A DNA stretch of 28,220 nt, from the NCBI GenBank assembly GCA_024402455.1, contig JAKSTS010000014.1, positions 1 to 28,220 on the forward strand. Direction: 5' to 3'. Origin of the DNA: Treponemataceae bacterium. GTDB taxonomy: Bacteria > Spirochaetota > Spirochaetia > Treponematales > Treponemataceae. The position numbers and the translations under genes were made by a program. This document shows positions 8,561-17,046 of the stretch, one piece after another (the stretch's first letter is position 1; every line of letters starts with the position of its first letter). Under the pieces are notes generated by a model that worked only from the letters and a program-made list of their open reading frames with translations, was not told the origin of the DNA and did no database searches.

Positions 8561-8593
8561 GAAGCCTCCGGCGGTGCTAGACCCGGAGGTTTC
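8561..8593 (+). promoter_or_regulatory. Stable hairpin between rpoB and rpoC
   Basis: An 11-bp stem, GAAGCCTCCGG (8561-8571) with CCGGAGGTTTC (8583-8593), one G-T wobble, 11-base loop. No T tract follows, so it is unlikely to be a terminator. It may be an RNA processing or stability element inside the rpoBC message. Confidence 0.4.
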
Positions 8594-8640
8594 CAGCTGA
8601 ACTTTAGTTTATAGCAAAAGCAACTATATAGGAGAAGTAG

Positions 8641-11600
8641 ATGCGCGATATACAGGATTTTGACAGCTTGATGATTAAGCTCGCTTCGCCGGAAACCATC
8701 CGTGCATGGTCTTATGGTGAAGTTAAGAAACCTGAAACAATAAATTACCGAACATTGCGTCCTGAGAAAGATGGTCTTTTTTGTGAGCGAATCTTTGGTA
8801 CCACAAAAGAATGGGAATGTTATTGTGGTAAATTTAAATCAATCCGTTACAAGGGCGTAATTTGTGACCGTTGTGGTGTTGAAGTTACACATTTTAAAGT
8901 TCGCCGTGAACGAATGGGTCACATTGATCTTGCTGCTCCTGTATCTCATATTTGGTACTATCGTTCTGTGCCTTCTCGCATGGGGCTGTTGCTTGATCTG
9001 CAGGTTGCTGCTCTTCGTTCTGTTCTTTATTACGAAAAATACATCGTTATTGATGCCGGTGATACTGACCTTAAAAAGATGCAGCTTTTGAGCGAAGATG
9101 AGTATATGGAAGCACAGGAACGTTACGGCGGTTCTTTCTCTGCCGGAATGGGTGCAGAAGCAATTAAGACATTGCTTGAAAACCTCAATCTTGATGAACT
9201 TGCTGCTGAATTAAGAGCAAAAATGATTGAAAAAGGCGCAAAAAGCGACAAGCGCCTTCTTAAACGTGTTGAAATCGTTGAAAATTTCCGTGCTTCAGAA
9301 AACAAATGTTCATGGATGATTCTCGACGTTATTCCTGTTATTCCTCCTGAACTTCGTCCTATGGTTCAGCTTGACGGCGGACGCTTTGCAACATCAGATT
9401 TGAACGATTTGTATCGCCGTGTAATTAACCGCAACAACCGTTTAAAGAGATTGATGGGGCTTTCTGCTCCAGATATCATTATCAGAAACGAAAAACGCAT
9501 GCTTCAAGAGGCTGTTGATGCTTTGTTTGACAATTCAAAGCGCAAGCGCGTTGTAAAAGGCGCTTCAAGCCGTCCTCTTAAGTCAATTTCAGATATGCTT
9601 AAAGGAAAACAGGGCCGTTTCCGCCAGAATCTTCTTGGTAAACGCGTTGACTATTCTGGTCGTTCAGTTATTATCGTTGGTCCTGAACTGAAACTGTGGC
9701 AGTGCGGTCTGCCTACAAAAATGGCTCTTGAACTTTTCAAGCCGTTTATCATGAAAAAACTTGTAGACAAAGACATTGTCTACAATATCAAAAAAGCAAA
9801 AATGCTCGTTGAAAGCGAAGCTCCGGAAGTTTATCAGATTCTTGATGAAGTTGTCCGTGAACATCCGGTTATGCTTAACCGTGCTCCAACATTGCACCGT
9901 CTTGGTATTCAGGCTTTTGAACCTGTACTTGTTGAAGGCAAGGCTATCCGTTTGCATCCTCTTGTATGTAAAGCATTTAACGCCGACTTCGATGGCGACC
10001 AGATGGCAGTTCATGTTCCATTGACACAGGCTGCACAGATGGAATGCTGGACATTGATGCTTTCTGCACGCAACCTTCTTGACCCTGCTAACGGAAAGAC
10101 AATCGTTTATCCGTCACAGGACATGGTTCTTGGTATCTATTATCTTACAAAGATTAAACCTACAGGAAAGGGCACTGGCAAGCGTTTTACTTGTGCAAAC
10201 GAAGTTCAGCTTGCAGCAGAAGTAAAGAACATTGACTGGCAGTCAGAAATTAAAGTTCCTGCTCCAAAAGATTCAATCGAGGGAGCTTTCAAGAAAGGCG
10301 ATTTGATTTCTACAACAGCCGGACGCTTGATTTTCAACGAACTTATGCCTCCTGAAGTTGACTATGTTAACGAACTGCTTGGTGATAAAGAAATCAGAAA
10401 ACTCATTGAAAAGGTTTATAAGAAGAGCGGTCCATGGCTTACAGTCAAAATGCTCGATGCAATCAAAGCATGTGGTTATAAATATGCAACATTCTTTGGT
10501 GCAACACTTTCAATGGATGATATTCTTGTTCCTGAAGAAAAGCCTGAAATTATGAACAAGGCTAACAGCGAAGTTACTGAAATTGAAAATCAGTATAAAC
10601 GCGGTGTTATTTCTCAGGATGAAAGATACAACAGGGTTGTTGAAGTCTGGCAGAAAACAAATGATAAGCTTACTGACATTATGTACAGCAAGCTTGAAAA
10701 AGATAAAGACGGATTTAATACCATCTATATGATGGCTACATCTGGTGCCCGTGGTTCTAAGAAACAGATTTCTCAGCTTGCGGCTATGCGTGGTTTGATG
10801 GCTAAACCTAACGGTGATATTATCGAGCTTCCAATCCGTGCAAACTTTAAAGAGGGTCTTTCGGTTATCGAATTCTTTATTTCTACATCTGGTGCACGTA
10901 AGGGTCTTTCAGATACAGCTCTTAAAACAGCAGAAGCTGGTTATTTGACACGCCGCCTTGTTGATATTGCACAGGATGTTGTCGTAAACGAAGATGACTG
11001 TGGAACAATCAATGGTATTGAATATTCAGCACTTAAAGATGGAGACAAGATTGTTGAATCTTTGAAAGACCGCATCGTCGGCCGCTTTACTCTTGAAAGA
11101 GTTCTTCATCCAATTACACGCGAAGTTATCTGCGGTGTAAACGAATATATTACAGATGAGATTGCTGCAAAAATTGAAGATGCAGGTGTTGAAAGCGTAA
11201 AACTCAGAACTGTCTTGACTTGCGAAAGCCGTCATGGTGTCTGCTGCAAATGTTACGGCAGAAATCTTGCACGCAACAAGATTGTTGAAATTGGTGAAGC
11301 TGTCGGCGTTATTGCTGCTCAGTCAATCGGTCAGCCTGGTACACAGCTTACAATGCGTACTTTCCATGTCGGTGGTACAGCTACTGCAGCAACAACAGAT
11401 AACCGCATTGTTCTCAAAGACAAAGTTCTTGTACGCTCAATAAAAGGTGTTCACGTTGATATGGATGACGGTTCAATGCTCTTTACCCGTAAAGGTAAGA
11501 TGCTTGTTACACGCATCCTTGACATTGTTGATGTTCCTAAAAATGCAGAGCTTTTGGTAAAAGATGGAGACCGTGTTCTTAAAGACGTTCCTCTTTTCAA

Positions 11601-12897
11601 AGCTGGTGGAAAAGAAGTTAAATCAAGCGAAATTGCACAGATTCTTTTGCGCGACGACAAGATTTATCTTGCAGGAAAAGACCAGGAAGTTGAAATTCAG
11701 AACGGTTCAACTGTTCTTGTAAAAGAAGAGCAGCTCCTCGAAGCAGAAGAGACAATCGCAACATTCGATGCTTATACAGATCCGATTATTGCTGAAGTTA
11801 CCGGACATGTTCATTTCGAAGATATTATCGAAGGTTCAACACTTGAAACTTCAATTAATGAAGATACTGGAACAGAAGAGCGCAGAATTACAGACCTTCA
11901 CCTTGATACAAAACAGCCTCGTGTCTGGATTGGTGATGAAGCAGGTACAGAACTTGGCTCTTACAGCTTGCCAGCCGGTGCAGTTCTTCAGGTTTCAGAA
12001 GGAAAGAACATTAAAGCAGGTCAGCTGATTGCTAAACTGCCAAAAGAATCTTCTAAGACAAACGATATTACTGGTGGTTTGCCACGTGTTGCAGAATTGT
12101 TCGAAGCACGCAAACCAAAGAGTCCTGCTGTTTTGGCTCAGATTTCTGGAAAGGTTTATCAGAAGTCTGTTACAAAAGGCAAACGTATTCTTGTTGTTGA
12201 AGATAAATATGGAAAGGCTTTTGAACATCAGATTCCAATGACAAAGCGCCTGCTTGTTCGTGACGGTGATGAGGTTGTTGCAGGTGAACAGCTTTGTGAC
12301 GGTTCATTGAGCCCGCATGATATTCTTGCAATTTCTGGTGAAAATACTTTGCAGCGCTATTTGATGGATGAAATCCAGTCTGTTTATCGTGCACAGGGTG
12401 TTAACATCAATGACAAGCATATTGGTGTTATTATCCGCCAGATGCTCCGCAAGGTTGAAATTGTTGCCGTAGGTGATACACGCTTTATCTATGGTCAGCA
12501 GGTTGATAAGTATAAGTTCCATGAAGAGAACAAACGCGTTATTGAAGAGGGCGGACAGCCGGCTGTTGCAGCTCCTTTGTTCCAGGGTATTACAAAAGCA
12601 TCTTTGAACATTGATTCATTCATGTCAGCTGCTTCGTTCCAGGAAACAACACGTGTTCTTACAAATGCTGCCATTGCAGGTTCTGTAGATACACTTCATG
12701 GTCTTAAGGAAAATGTAATTATCGGTCATATGATTCCTGCCGGAACAGGAAGCCGCCGCTATAAGAACATTAAACTTAAGGATTCTAATGATACAGATCT
12801 TGAAGAGCAGATGAACCAGATTCTCGAAAAGAGAAAGCTTGAAAAACAGGCTGAAACTATCGAAGATGATGGCGATGCAGACATTGCCGAAGATTAA
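8641..12897 (+). CDS. rpoC: DNA-directed RNA polymerase subunit beta'
   Basis: This 1418-residue subunit carries the catalytic magnesium site NADFDGDQM, with Asp449, Asp451 and Asp453. The N-terminal zinc site is C60, C62, C75 and C78. The second zinc site is C787 with C861, C868 and C871. The bridge helix and trigger-loop region follow, including [20 protein letters not shown]. The C-terminus ends in a Glu/Asp-rich tail. AGGAG at 8631-8635 precedes ATG 8641. With rpoB it forms the polymerase core; alpha is encoded at the right edge of the window. Confidence 0.99.
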   Translation: MRDIQDFDSLMIKLASPETIRAWSYGEVKKPETINYRTLRPEKDGLFCERIFGTTKEWECYCGKFKSIRYKGVICDRCGVEVTHFKVRRERMGHIDLAAPVSHIWYYRSVPSRMGLLLDLQVAALRSVLYYEKYIVIDAGDTDLKKMQLLSEDEYMEAQERYGGSFSAGMGAEAIKTLLENLNLDELAAELRAKMIEKGAKSDKRLLKRVEIVENFRASENKCSWMILDVIPVIPPELRPMVQLDGGRFATSDLNDLYRRVINRNNRLKRLMGLSAPDIIIRNEKRMLQEAVDALFDNSKRKRVVKGASSRPLKSISDMLKGKQGRFRQNLLGKRVDYSGRSVIIVGPELKLWQCGLPTKMALELFKPFIMKKLVDKDIVYNIKKAKMLVESEAPEVYQILDEVVREHPVMLNRAPTLHRLGIQAFEPVLVEGKAIRLHPLVCKAFNADFDGDQMAVHVPLTQAAQMECWTLMLSARNLLDPANGKTIVYPSQDMVLGIYYLTKIKPTGKGTGKRFTCANEVQLAAEVKNIDWQSEIKVPAPKDSIEGAFKKGDLISTTAGRLIFNELMPPEVDYVNELLGDKEIRKLIEKVYKKSGPWLTVKMLDAIKACGYKYATFFGATLSMDDILVPEEKPEIMNKANSEVTEIENQYKRGVISQDERYNRVVEVWQKTNDKLTDIMYSKLEKDKDGFNTIYMMATSGARGSKKQISQLAAMRGLMAKPNGDIIELPIRANFKEGLSVIEFFISTSGARKGLSDTALKTAEAGYLTRRLVDIAQDVVVNEDDCGTINGIEYSALKDGDKIVESLKDRIVGRFTLERVLHPITREVICGVNEYITDEIAAKIEDAGVESVKLRTVLTCESRHGVCCKCYGRNLARNKIVEIGEAVGVIAAQSIGQPGTQLTMRTFHVGGTATAATTDNRIVLKDKVLVRSIKGVHVDMDDGSMLFTRKGKMLVTRILDIVDVPKNAELLVKDGDRVLKDVPLFKAGGKEVKSSEIAQILLRDDKIYLAGKDQEVEIQNGSTVLVKEEQLLEAEETIATFDAYTDPIIAEVTGHVHFEDIIEGSTLETSINEDTGTEERRITDLHLDTKQPRVWIGDEAGTELGSYSLPAGAVLQVSEGKNIKAGQLIAKLPKESSKTNDITGGLPRVAELFEARKPKSPAVLAQISGKVYQKSVTKGKRILVVEDKYGKAFEHQIPMTKRLLVRDGDEVVAGEQLCDGSLSPHDILAISGENTLQRYLMDEIQSVYRAQGVNINDKHIGVIIRQMLRKVEIVAVGDTRFIYGQQVDKYKFHEENKRVIEEGGQPAVAAPLFQGITKASLNIDSFMSAASFQETTRVLTNAAIAGSVDTLHGLKENVIIGHMIPAGTGSRRYKNIKLKDSNDTDLEEQMNQILEKRKLEKQAETIEDDGDADIAED

Positions 12898-12939
12898 TCT
12901 GCTGTAAATGCAAGCTTTTGTTAAAAGTTTTGATATTGG

Positions 12940-12969
12940 TTGACATAAGCTTACAGAATTTGATACATT
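12940..12969 (+). promoter_or_regulatory. Promoter for rpsL-rpsG
   Basis: A perfect -35 TTGACA (12940-12945) is followed after 18 bases by TACATT (12964-12969, 4/6); an ATACAT reading gives a 17-base spacer. A start near 12976 would give a leader of about 155 bases before rpsL. Confidence 0.5.
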
Positions 12970-12973
12970 TAGC

Positions 12974-12999
12974 AAAGTCTGCATTTGTTTGCAGATTTT
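12974..12999 (+). terminator. Hairpin with T tract after rpoC
   Basis: AAAGTCTGCA (12974-12983) pairs with TGCAGATTTT (12990-12999), one G-T wobble, loop TTTGTT. The 3' arm ends in four Ts. It could end the rpoBC message. It overlaps the predicted 5' end of rpsL transcripts, where it would be a 5' stabilising hairpin. Confidence 0.4.
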
Positions 13000-13007
13000 G
13001 CTCTTAA

Positions 13008-13109
13008 TTTCATCTTAAAATGTTTTGCAGATGAAAAACTTTTAAGGTGGTGCTGAAACATAATTTTCAGCGCTTCCATTAAATTGAAAATCTACCGGAG
13101 TGCTGGCCG
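13008..13109 (+). promoter_or_regulatory. Hairpin-rich rpsL leader
   Basis: Three further hairpins precede rpsL: TTTCATCT 13008-13015 with AGATGAAA 13029-13036; GTGCTGAAA 13050-13058 with TTTCAGCGC 13065-13073; and a smaller ACCGG/CCGGT pair near 13095-13112. S7 represses the str operon in E. coli, but its site there lies between rpsL and rpsG. Here that gap is only 11 bases, so the long leader is a candidate control site. Function is unproven. Confidence 0.35.
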
Positions 13110-13131
13110 GTGTAAAAATAGGAGAAGGCTA

Positions 13132-13506
13132 ATGCCTACAATTAATCAGTTGATTCGTCAGGGACGTAAATCAGCTGCGAACAGAACGAAGTCTCCCGCG
13201 CTTCAGTCTTGTCCGCAGAAACGTGGCGTATGTACACGTGTTATGACTGTTACCCCAAAAAAACCGAACTCTGCTCTTCGTAAAGTAGCTCGTGTTCGCT
13301 TAAGCAATGGAATTGAAGTTACTGCATATATTCCTGGAATTGGACACAATTTGCAGGAACACTCAGTTGTTCTTATTCGTGGTGGTCGTGTTAAGGACCT
13401 TCCTGGTGTTCGCTATCATATTATTCGTGGTACAAAAGATACACTTGGTGTTGAAGACCGCAAACGCGGACGCTCAAAGTATGGCGCAAAGCGTCCTAAG
13501 GCATAA
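13132..13506 (+). CDS. rpsL: Small ribosomal subunit protein uS12
   Basis: This 124-residue protein lies at the decoding centre. The true start is ATG 13132 ([14 protein letters not shown]), preceded by AGGAGAAGG; the open frame extends upstream without ribosome binding support. The decoding loop has [15 protein letters not shown] with Lys43 and [12 protein letters not shown] with Lys88, both wild type, so no streptomycin-resistance change is seen. Asp89 is the residue methylthiolated in many bacteria. rpsG follows after 11 bases. Confidence 0.98.
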   Translation: MPTINQLIRQGRKSAANRTKSPALQSCPQKRGVCTRVMTVTPKKPNSALRKVARVRLSNGIEVTAYIPGIGHNLQEHSVVLIRGGRVKDLPGVRYHIIRGTKDTLGVEDRKRGRSKYGAKRPKA

Positions 13507-13517
13507 GGAGACGTAAA

Positions 13518-13988
13518 ATGGGAAGAAAGAATAAGTCTATTGACCGTCACGTAATGCCAGACGCAAAATACAATAGCGTTGTTGTTTCAAAATTTGTTGG
13601 AAGAATGATGCTTGATGGCAAAAAAGCAACTTGTATCGAAATCATTTACGATGCAATGGACAAGCTCAAGGAAAAAACAGACAAAGATCCTCTTGAAGTA
13701 TTCTTGAAGGCTCTTGATAATGTTAAACCTCTGGTAGAAGTTAAATCTCGCCGCGTTGGTGGTGCTACTTACCAGGTTCCGATTGAAATCCGTGAATCTC
13801 GCCGCGAAGCTTTGGCTATGCGCTGGATTATTGGTGCAGCTCGTGCAAAGAGCGGTCACAATATGAGCGACAGACTTGCTTCTGAACTTTTGGATGCTTT
13901 CAATAATACAGGTACAGCATACAAGAAGAAGGAAGATACACACAAAATGGCAGATGCAAACAAGGCATTTGCACATTTCAGATGGTAG
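13518..13988 (+). CDS. rpsG: Small ribosomal subunit protein uS7
   Basis: This 156-residue protein nucleates assembly of the 30S head and contacts E-site tRNA. Landmarks are the N-terminal [19 protein letters not shown], the [21 protein letters not shown] beta hairpin region (about 74-94) and the C-terminal AFAHFRW. AAGGAG at 13505-13510 precedes the ATG. In many bacteria fusA follows; here a strong terminator follows and no fusA lies in the window. Confidence 0.98.
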   Translation: MGRKNKSIDRHVMPDAKYNSVVVSKFVGRMMLDGKKATCIEIIYDAMDKLKEKTDKDPLEVFLKALDNVKPLVEVKSRRVGGATYQVPIEIRESRREALAMRWIIGAARAKSGHNMSDRLASELLDAFNNTGTAYKKKEDTHKMADANKAFAHFRW

Positions 13989-14021
13989 CCTGAAAAACCT
14001 GAACTTTGTTTTGGGTTTAAG

Positions 14022-14052
14022 AAAAGCCGCTCTGTTACAGAGTGGCTTTTTT
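14022..14052 (+). terminator. Strong terminator after rpsG
   Basis: A 13-bp stem, AAAAGCCGCTCTG (14022-14034) with CAGAGTGGCTTTT (14038-14050), one G-T wobble, loop TTA, continuing into six Ts (14047-14052). This is the clearest transcription stop in the window and separates the rpsL-rpsG unit from the gap before tuf. Confidence 0.88.
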
Positions 14053-14241
14053 GTTTTAAATACATAGTCTGATTGAAGCATTCTGCTTTAATATCCAAGA
14101 AGCAATTTGATATATAAAAAATGTAATTTGCCTGCTCTGATGTGAAAATGTGCTTGAAAATTAAATTTTGTATGTTTCTTCTATAATATAGCGTAAATTT
14201 TACAGCATTGTGCAGTGGATTGTAAAAAAGCGTAATTGAAT
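14053..14241. other. AT-rich spacer, no gene seen
   Basis: This part of the 760-base gap is very AT-rich. It contains an isolated TATAAT (14182-14187) without a properly spaced -35. No coding frame with a ribosome binding site and no RNA gene were recognised. Confidence 0.5.
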
Positions 14242-14244
14242 TGC

Positions 14245-14267
14245 AAAAAAACGCAAAGAAATGCGTT
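14245..14267 (-). terminator. Leftward-facing terminator-like hairpin in the gap
   Basis: On the minus strand AACGCA (14267-14262) pairs with TGCGTT (14255-14250), loop TTTCTT, and seven Ts follow in and after the 3' arm (14251-14245). On the plus strand no good T tract follows. It implies a leftward transcript from the unassigned stretch to its right, yet no recognised minus-strand gene is there. Confidence 0.5.
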
Positions 14268-14283
14268 AATTTCATCTTTGCTC

Positions 14284-14312
14284 TTGAATCTTTTTTTAAT
14301 ATTTGTTATAAA
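14284..14312 (+). promoter_or_regulatory. Rightward promoter in the rpsG-tuf gap
   Basis: TTGAAT (14284-14289, 4/6), a 17-base spacer and TATAAA (14307-14312, 5/6). A start near 14319 would lie exactly at the left edge of the hairpin-rich stretch and about 430 bases before tuf. It may drive an RNA gene, tuf with a long leader, or both. A weaker tuf-proximal pair is TTGAAA 14689-14694 with TTAAAT 14711-14716. Confidence 0.5.
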
Positions 14313-14620
14313 AAAAGTCCGAGTATTTTGCAGATGTGTGAAAACTCAGGTTCTTTGAGAGTCAAAGCGTTTTAGCGCAGGGCGAATAACCGTAAAGATG
14401 TTTCATCAGGTTTCGCCGCCCTTGATGAAGAAGTTACCTGCCGTTGGCAGCAACTGCAAATGTTGGTCATTAAGGGTTTTGATTGCACCACAGTGTGCCA
14501 GGCTCTTGGATGCCAAACCGGTCATTAAACGAAGTTTGATGATGATTGGTGGTTCCGAGCGAATTAGTTCGAAATTATGGACTAATATGCAAGAAAATCC
14601 GCAAAAGCGGTGTCCCATCT
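14313..14620. other. Unassigned hairpin-rich stretch, RNA gene or remnant
   Basis: GC content rises here above both flanks. Short perfect hairpins follow each other on the plus strand: CTTTGA/TCAAAG (14353-14367), GATG/CATC (14397-14407) within ACC/GGT and GGGC/GCCC, CTGCC/GGCAG (14438-14450), TTGG/CCAA (14506-14516), a 9-bp stem 14517-14525/14542-14550 around AAAC/GTTT, CGAA/TTCG (14560-14571) and CCGC/GCGG (14599-14610). AGTCC (14316-14320) can close with GGACT (14579-14583). No tmRNA, RNase P, SRP or 6S signature was recognised. One frame (14376-14525) reads like protein but has no start and meets three stops, so a decayed gene is an alternative. Confidence 0.3.
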
Positions 14621-14748
14621 TTTAATCAAAAATCAAATTTCAACTGGTATATGTGTGTGATAGATTATATCCGTTTTGCGGGAAAATCTTGAAAAATAAA
14701 ACACATAAATTTAAATGCGATTGCCTTTAATCTGTTAAGGAGGATCAA

Positions 14749-15936
14749 ATGGCAAAGGAAAAGTTCGAAAGAACAAAGCCGCATATGAACGTTGGAACCA
14801 TTGGTCACGTTGACCATGGTAAGACAACTCTTTCAGCGGCAATCACAATGCACTGCGCTAAAAAATATGGCGACAAGGCTCTGAAGTATGATGAAATCGA
14901 CAATGCTCCAGAAGAGAAAGAACGTGGTATTACAATTAACACACGCCACCTTGAGTATCAGTCAGACAAACGTCACTATGCTCATATCGACTGCCCAGGA
15001 CATGCTGACTATGTTAAGAACATGATTACTGGTGCTGCTCAGATGGATGGTGCTATTCTTGTTGTTTCTGCACCAGATTCAGTTATGCCACAGACACGTG
15101 AACACATCCTTCTTGCTCGTCAGGTAGGTGTTCCAAAGATTATCGTTTTCTTGAACAAAATCGACTTGTTGGACGATCCAGATCTTCTCGAATTGGTAGA
15201 AGAAGAAGTTCGTGATGTTCTTGATTCTTATGGTTATCCACGTGATACACCAATCATCAAAGGTTCAGCATTCAAAGCTTTGGCTGACGGTGCTTCTGCT
15301 GATGATACAAAATGCATTGATGAATTGCTTGAAGTAATGGATACATATTTTGATGATCCAGTACGCGACAGTGATAAACCATTCTTGATGCCAATCGAAG
15401 ACGTATTCACAATTTCTGGTCGTGGTACAGTAGTAACAGGCCGTATCGAACGCGGTGTTGTTAACATGAACGATGAAGTTGAAATCATCGGTATTAAACC
15501 AACACAGAAATCAACAGTAACTGGTATTGAAATGTTCCAGAAGACTCTTGATCAGGGTATCGCTGGTGATAACGTTGGTATTCTTCTTCGTGGTATTGAA
15601 AAGAAAGATGTTGAACGCGGACAGGTTCTTGCAAAGCCAGCATCAATTTCTCCACATACAAAATTCGAAGGACAGATTTACGTTCTTTCACAGGAAGAAG
15701 GTGGACGCCACAGCCCATTCTTTACTGGTTATCGTCCACAGTTCTATTTCAGAACTACAGATATTACTGGTACAATTTCTCTTCCTGATGGCGTTGACAT
15801 GGTTAAACCAGGCGACAATGCTAAAGTTATCGGTGAATTGATTCATCCTGTTGCTATGGACAAGGGTCTTAAGTTCGCTATCCGTGAGGGTGGTCGTACT
15901 ATTGCTTCTGGTCAGGTAACTGAAATTAAAGAGTAA
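14749..15936 (+). CDS. tuf: Elongation factor Tu
   Basis: This 395-residue GTPase delivers aminoacyl-tRNA to the ribosomal A site. Domain 1 shows G1 GHVDHGKT (19-26), G2 RGITI around 59-63, G3 DCPGH (81-85, with catalytic His85) and G4 NKID (136-139; E. coli has NKCD). Domains 2 and 3 are complete, ending [15 protein letters not shown] (14736-14742) precedes the ATG. It heads the S10-spc-alpha block, 58 bases before rpsJ. Confidence 0.99.
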   Translation: MAKEKFERTKPHMNVGTIGHVDHGKTTLSAAITMHCAKKYGDKALKYDEIDNAPEEKERGITINTRHLEYQSDKRHYAHIDCPGHADYVKNMITGAAQMDGAILVVSAPDSVMPQTREHILLARQVGVPKIIVFLNKIDLLDDPDLLELVEEEVRDVLDSYGYPRDTPIIKGSAFKALADGASADDTKCIDELLEVMDTYFDDPVRDSDKPFLMPIEDVFTISGRGTVVTGRIERGVVNMNDEVEIIGIKPTQKSTVTGIEMFQKTLDQGIAGDNVGILLRGIEKKDVERGQVLAKPASISPHTKFEGQIYVLSQEEGGRHSPFFTGYRPQFYFRTTDITGTISLPDGVDMVKPGDNAKVIGELIHPVAMDKGLKFAIREGGRTIASGQVTEIKE

Positions 15937-15945
15937 TTTAGATAT

Positions 15946-15984
15946 GGGTCTAGAATCGGGTTCTTTTTGAATCTGATTCGACCC
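15946..15984 (+). promoter_or_regulatory. Long hairpin next to the rpsJ ribosome binding site
   Basis: A 16-bp stem: GGGTC 15946-15950 with GACCC 15980-15984, then GAATCG 15953-15958 with TGATTC 15974-15979, then GGTTC 15959-15963 with GAATC 15969-15973; a two-base TA bulge and a five-T loop. The rpsJ Shine-Dalgarno GGAGG begins two bases later. It may control S10 operon translation or RNA processing. Confidence 0.5.
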
Positions 15985-15994
15985 TGGAGGAAAC

Positions 15995-16303
15995 ATGGCG
16001 ACCGAAAAGATTCGTGTCAGACTTCGTGCTTTTGATGTAGAGTTAATCGATCAGAGTGCAAAAGCTATCGTGCAGACTGTGCAGAAAGCAGGTGCTAAGG
16101 TTTCTGGACCAATCCCGCTTCCTACAAGAATCAATAAGGTAACTGTTTTGCGTTCTCCTCACGTAAATAAGAAATCACGTGAACAGTTTGAAATGAGAAC
16201 ACACAAACGCCTTATCGATATTATCGAGCCTTCAGCAGATGTAATGGATTCATTGATGAAGCTTGAATTGCCTGCCGGTGTTGATGTAGAAATTAAACAG
16301 TAA
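15995..16303 (+). CDS. rpsJ: Small ribosomal subunit protein uS10 (NusE)
   Basis: This 102-residue 30S head protein is also the NusE partner of NusB and NusG in antitermination. Family landmarks are [10 protein letters not shown] at the start, [29 protein letters not shown] (the extended loop, about 39-67) and [14 protein letters not shown] precedes the ATG by 4 bases. A 104-base structured spacer follows before rplC, unusual within the S10 operon. Confidence 0.98.
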   Translation: MATEKIRVRLRAFDVELIDQSAKAIVQTVQKAGAKVSGPIPLPTRINKVTVLRSPHVNKKSREQFEMRTHKRLIDIIEPSADVMDSLMKLELPAGVDVEIKQ

Positions 16304-16391
16304 GCACTTTGTGCTGAAATTGAAAAAAACAGTACGGTTCCCAGGATCAGGGAATGGCGGCTGAAATGCGAGAATGACGCAAGTCACTCTC
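16303..16391 (+). promoter_or_regulatory. Structured rpsJ-rplC spacer
   Basis: Three hairpins are visible: AGCAC/GTGCT (16303-16315), TTCCC/GGGAA (16338-16354) and GAGA-TGAC/GTCA-TCTC (16370-16391), the last with a GCAA tetraloop and one A-C mismatch. The rplC ribosome binding site AAGGAG starts at 16392. In E. coli L4 controls the S10 operon through a leader before rpsJ; a shifted site here is only inference. Confidence 0.4.
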
Positions 16392-16407
16392 AAGGAGAAA
16401 TGTCAGA

Positions 16408-17031
16408 ATGAAAGGTCTGATTGCAAAAAAAGTGGGTATGACCCAGGTTTTTGACGAAGACGGCAACTTAACACCTGTTACCGTGATCCACGTCGAACCT
16501 AATACGGTTGTAGCACTTAAGGACAAAAAAACTTTCGGTTATGACGCAGTTGTATTAGGTCTTGGTGATAAGAAAAAGTCACAGATTACAAAGCCTTATG
16601 CTGGTCAGTTTGCGGAAGGAATTGCACCTAAACAGCAGCTTAAAGAATTTCGCGATTTCGAAGGCGAAGTAAAAGTTGGTGATCAAGTTGGTGTAGAACT
16701 TTTTGAATCGGTTAGATACCTTGATGTAACAGCCACTTCAAAAGGTAAAGGTTTCCAGGGCGTTATGAAACGTTGGGGCTTCCATGGTGGACGTGCTACA
16801 CATGGTTCAAAGTTTCATCGTGAGCCGGGTGGTACAGGACAGTGTACTTCACCAGGAAGATGTTTTAAGAACATTAAAATGCCAGGCCGTATGGGTCGTG
16901 AGCGTGTAACTGTTCAGAATCTGAAAATCGTTAAGATTGATCCTGAAATGAAAGTAATGATGGTTCGCGGGTCAGTACCCGGGAATAAAGACTGTGCGCT
17001 GATCATCAAGTCTGCGGTTAAGAAATCCTAA
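16408..17031 (+). CDS. rplC: Large ribosomal subunit protein uL3
   Basis: This 207-residue early-assembly protein reaches the peptidyl transferase centre. The start MKGLIAKKVGMTQVFDEDG is typical. The extended loop, with GFQGVMKRWGFHGGRATHGSKFHR and GGTGQCTSPGRCFK (about 112-153), is intact and includes the Gln that PrmB methylates in E. coli. rplD follows after 15 bases. Confidence 0.98.
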   Translation: MKGLIAKKVGMTQVFDEDGNLTPVTVIHVEPNTVVALKDKKTFGYDAVVLGLGDKKKSQITKPYAGQFAEGIAPKQQLKEFRDFEGEVKVGDQVGVELFESVRYLDVTATSKGKGFQGVMKRWGFHGGRATHGSKFHREPGGTGQCTSPGRCFKNIKMPGRMGRERVTVQNLKIVKIDPEMKVMMVRGSVPGNKDCALIIKSAVKKS

Positions 17032-17046
17032 CGACAGGAGAAGACA

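Noticed and set aside
13084..13131. Longer N-terminus for S12 from an upstream ATG
   Set aside because: The added residues are not S12-like and the ribosome binding site fits ATG 13132.
14546..14571. T-box-like motif (GGTGGTTCCGAGCG) upstream of tuf
   Set aside because: It differs from the T-box core by a substitution and an insertion, lacks a following terminator and a visible specifier stem, and tuf is not a T-box target.
14406..14618. 70-codon open frame on the minus strand in the gap
   Set aside because: No ribosome binding site and no recognisable family; it mirrors the plus-strand frame, so one or both are chance.
14398..14625. 75-codon open frame on the plus strand in the rpsG-tuf gap
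   Set aside because: No ribosome binding site, no recognisable family, composition unlike its neighbours, and an overlapping open frame on the other strand of similar length.
14611..14625. TGTCCCATCTTTT considered as an insertion-sequence end
   Set aside because: No matching inverted copy was found at the left side of the gap and no transposase frame or target duplication is visible.
14313..14660. tmRNA, RNase P RNA, SRP RNA or 6S RNA
   Set aside because: Searched by eye on both strands for the tRNA-like ends of tmRNA, the conserved GAGGAAAGUCC and ACAGAA segments of RNase P RNA, and the GGAAGCAGC core of SRP RNA; none found. 6S cannot be excluded by eye but the size and fold do not suggest it.
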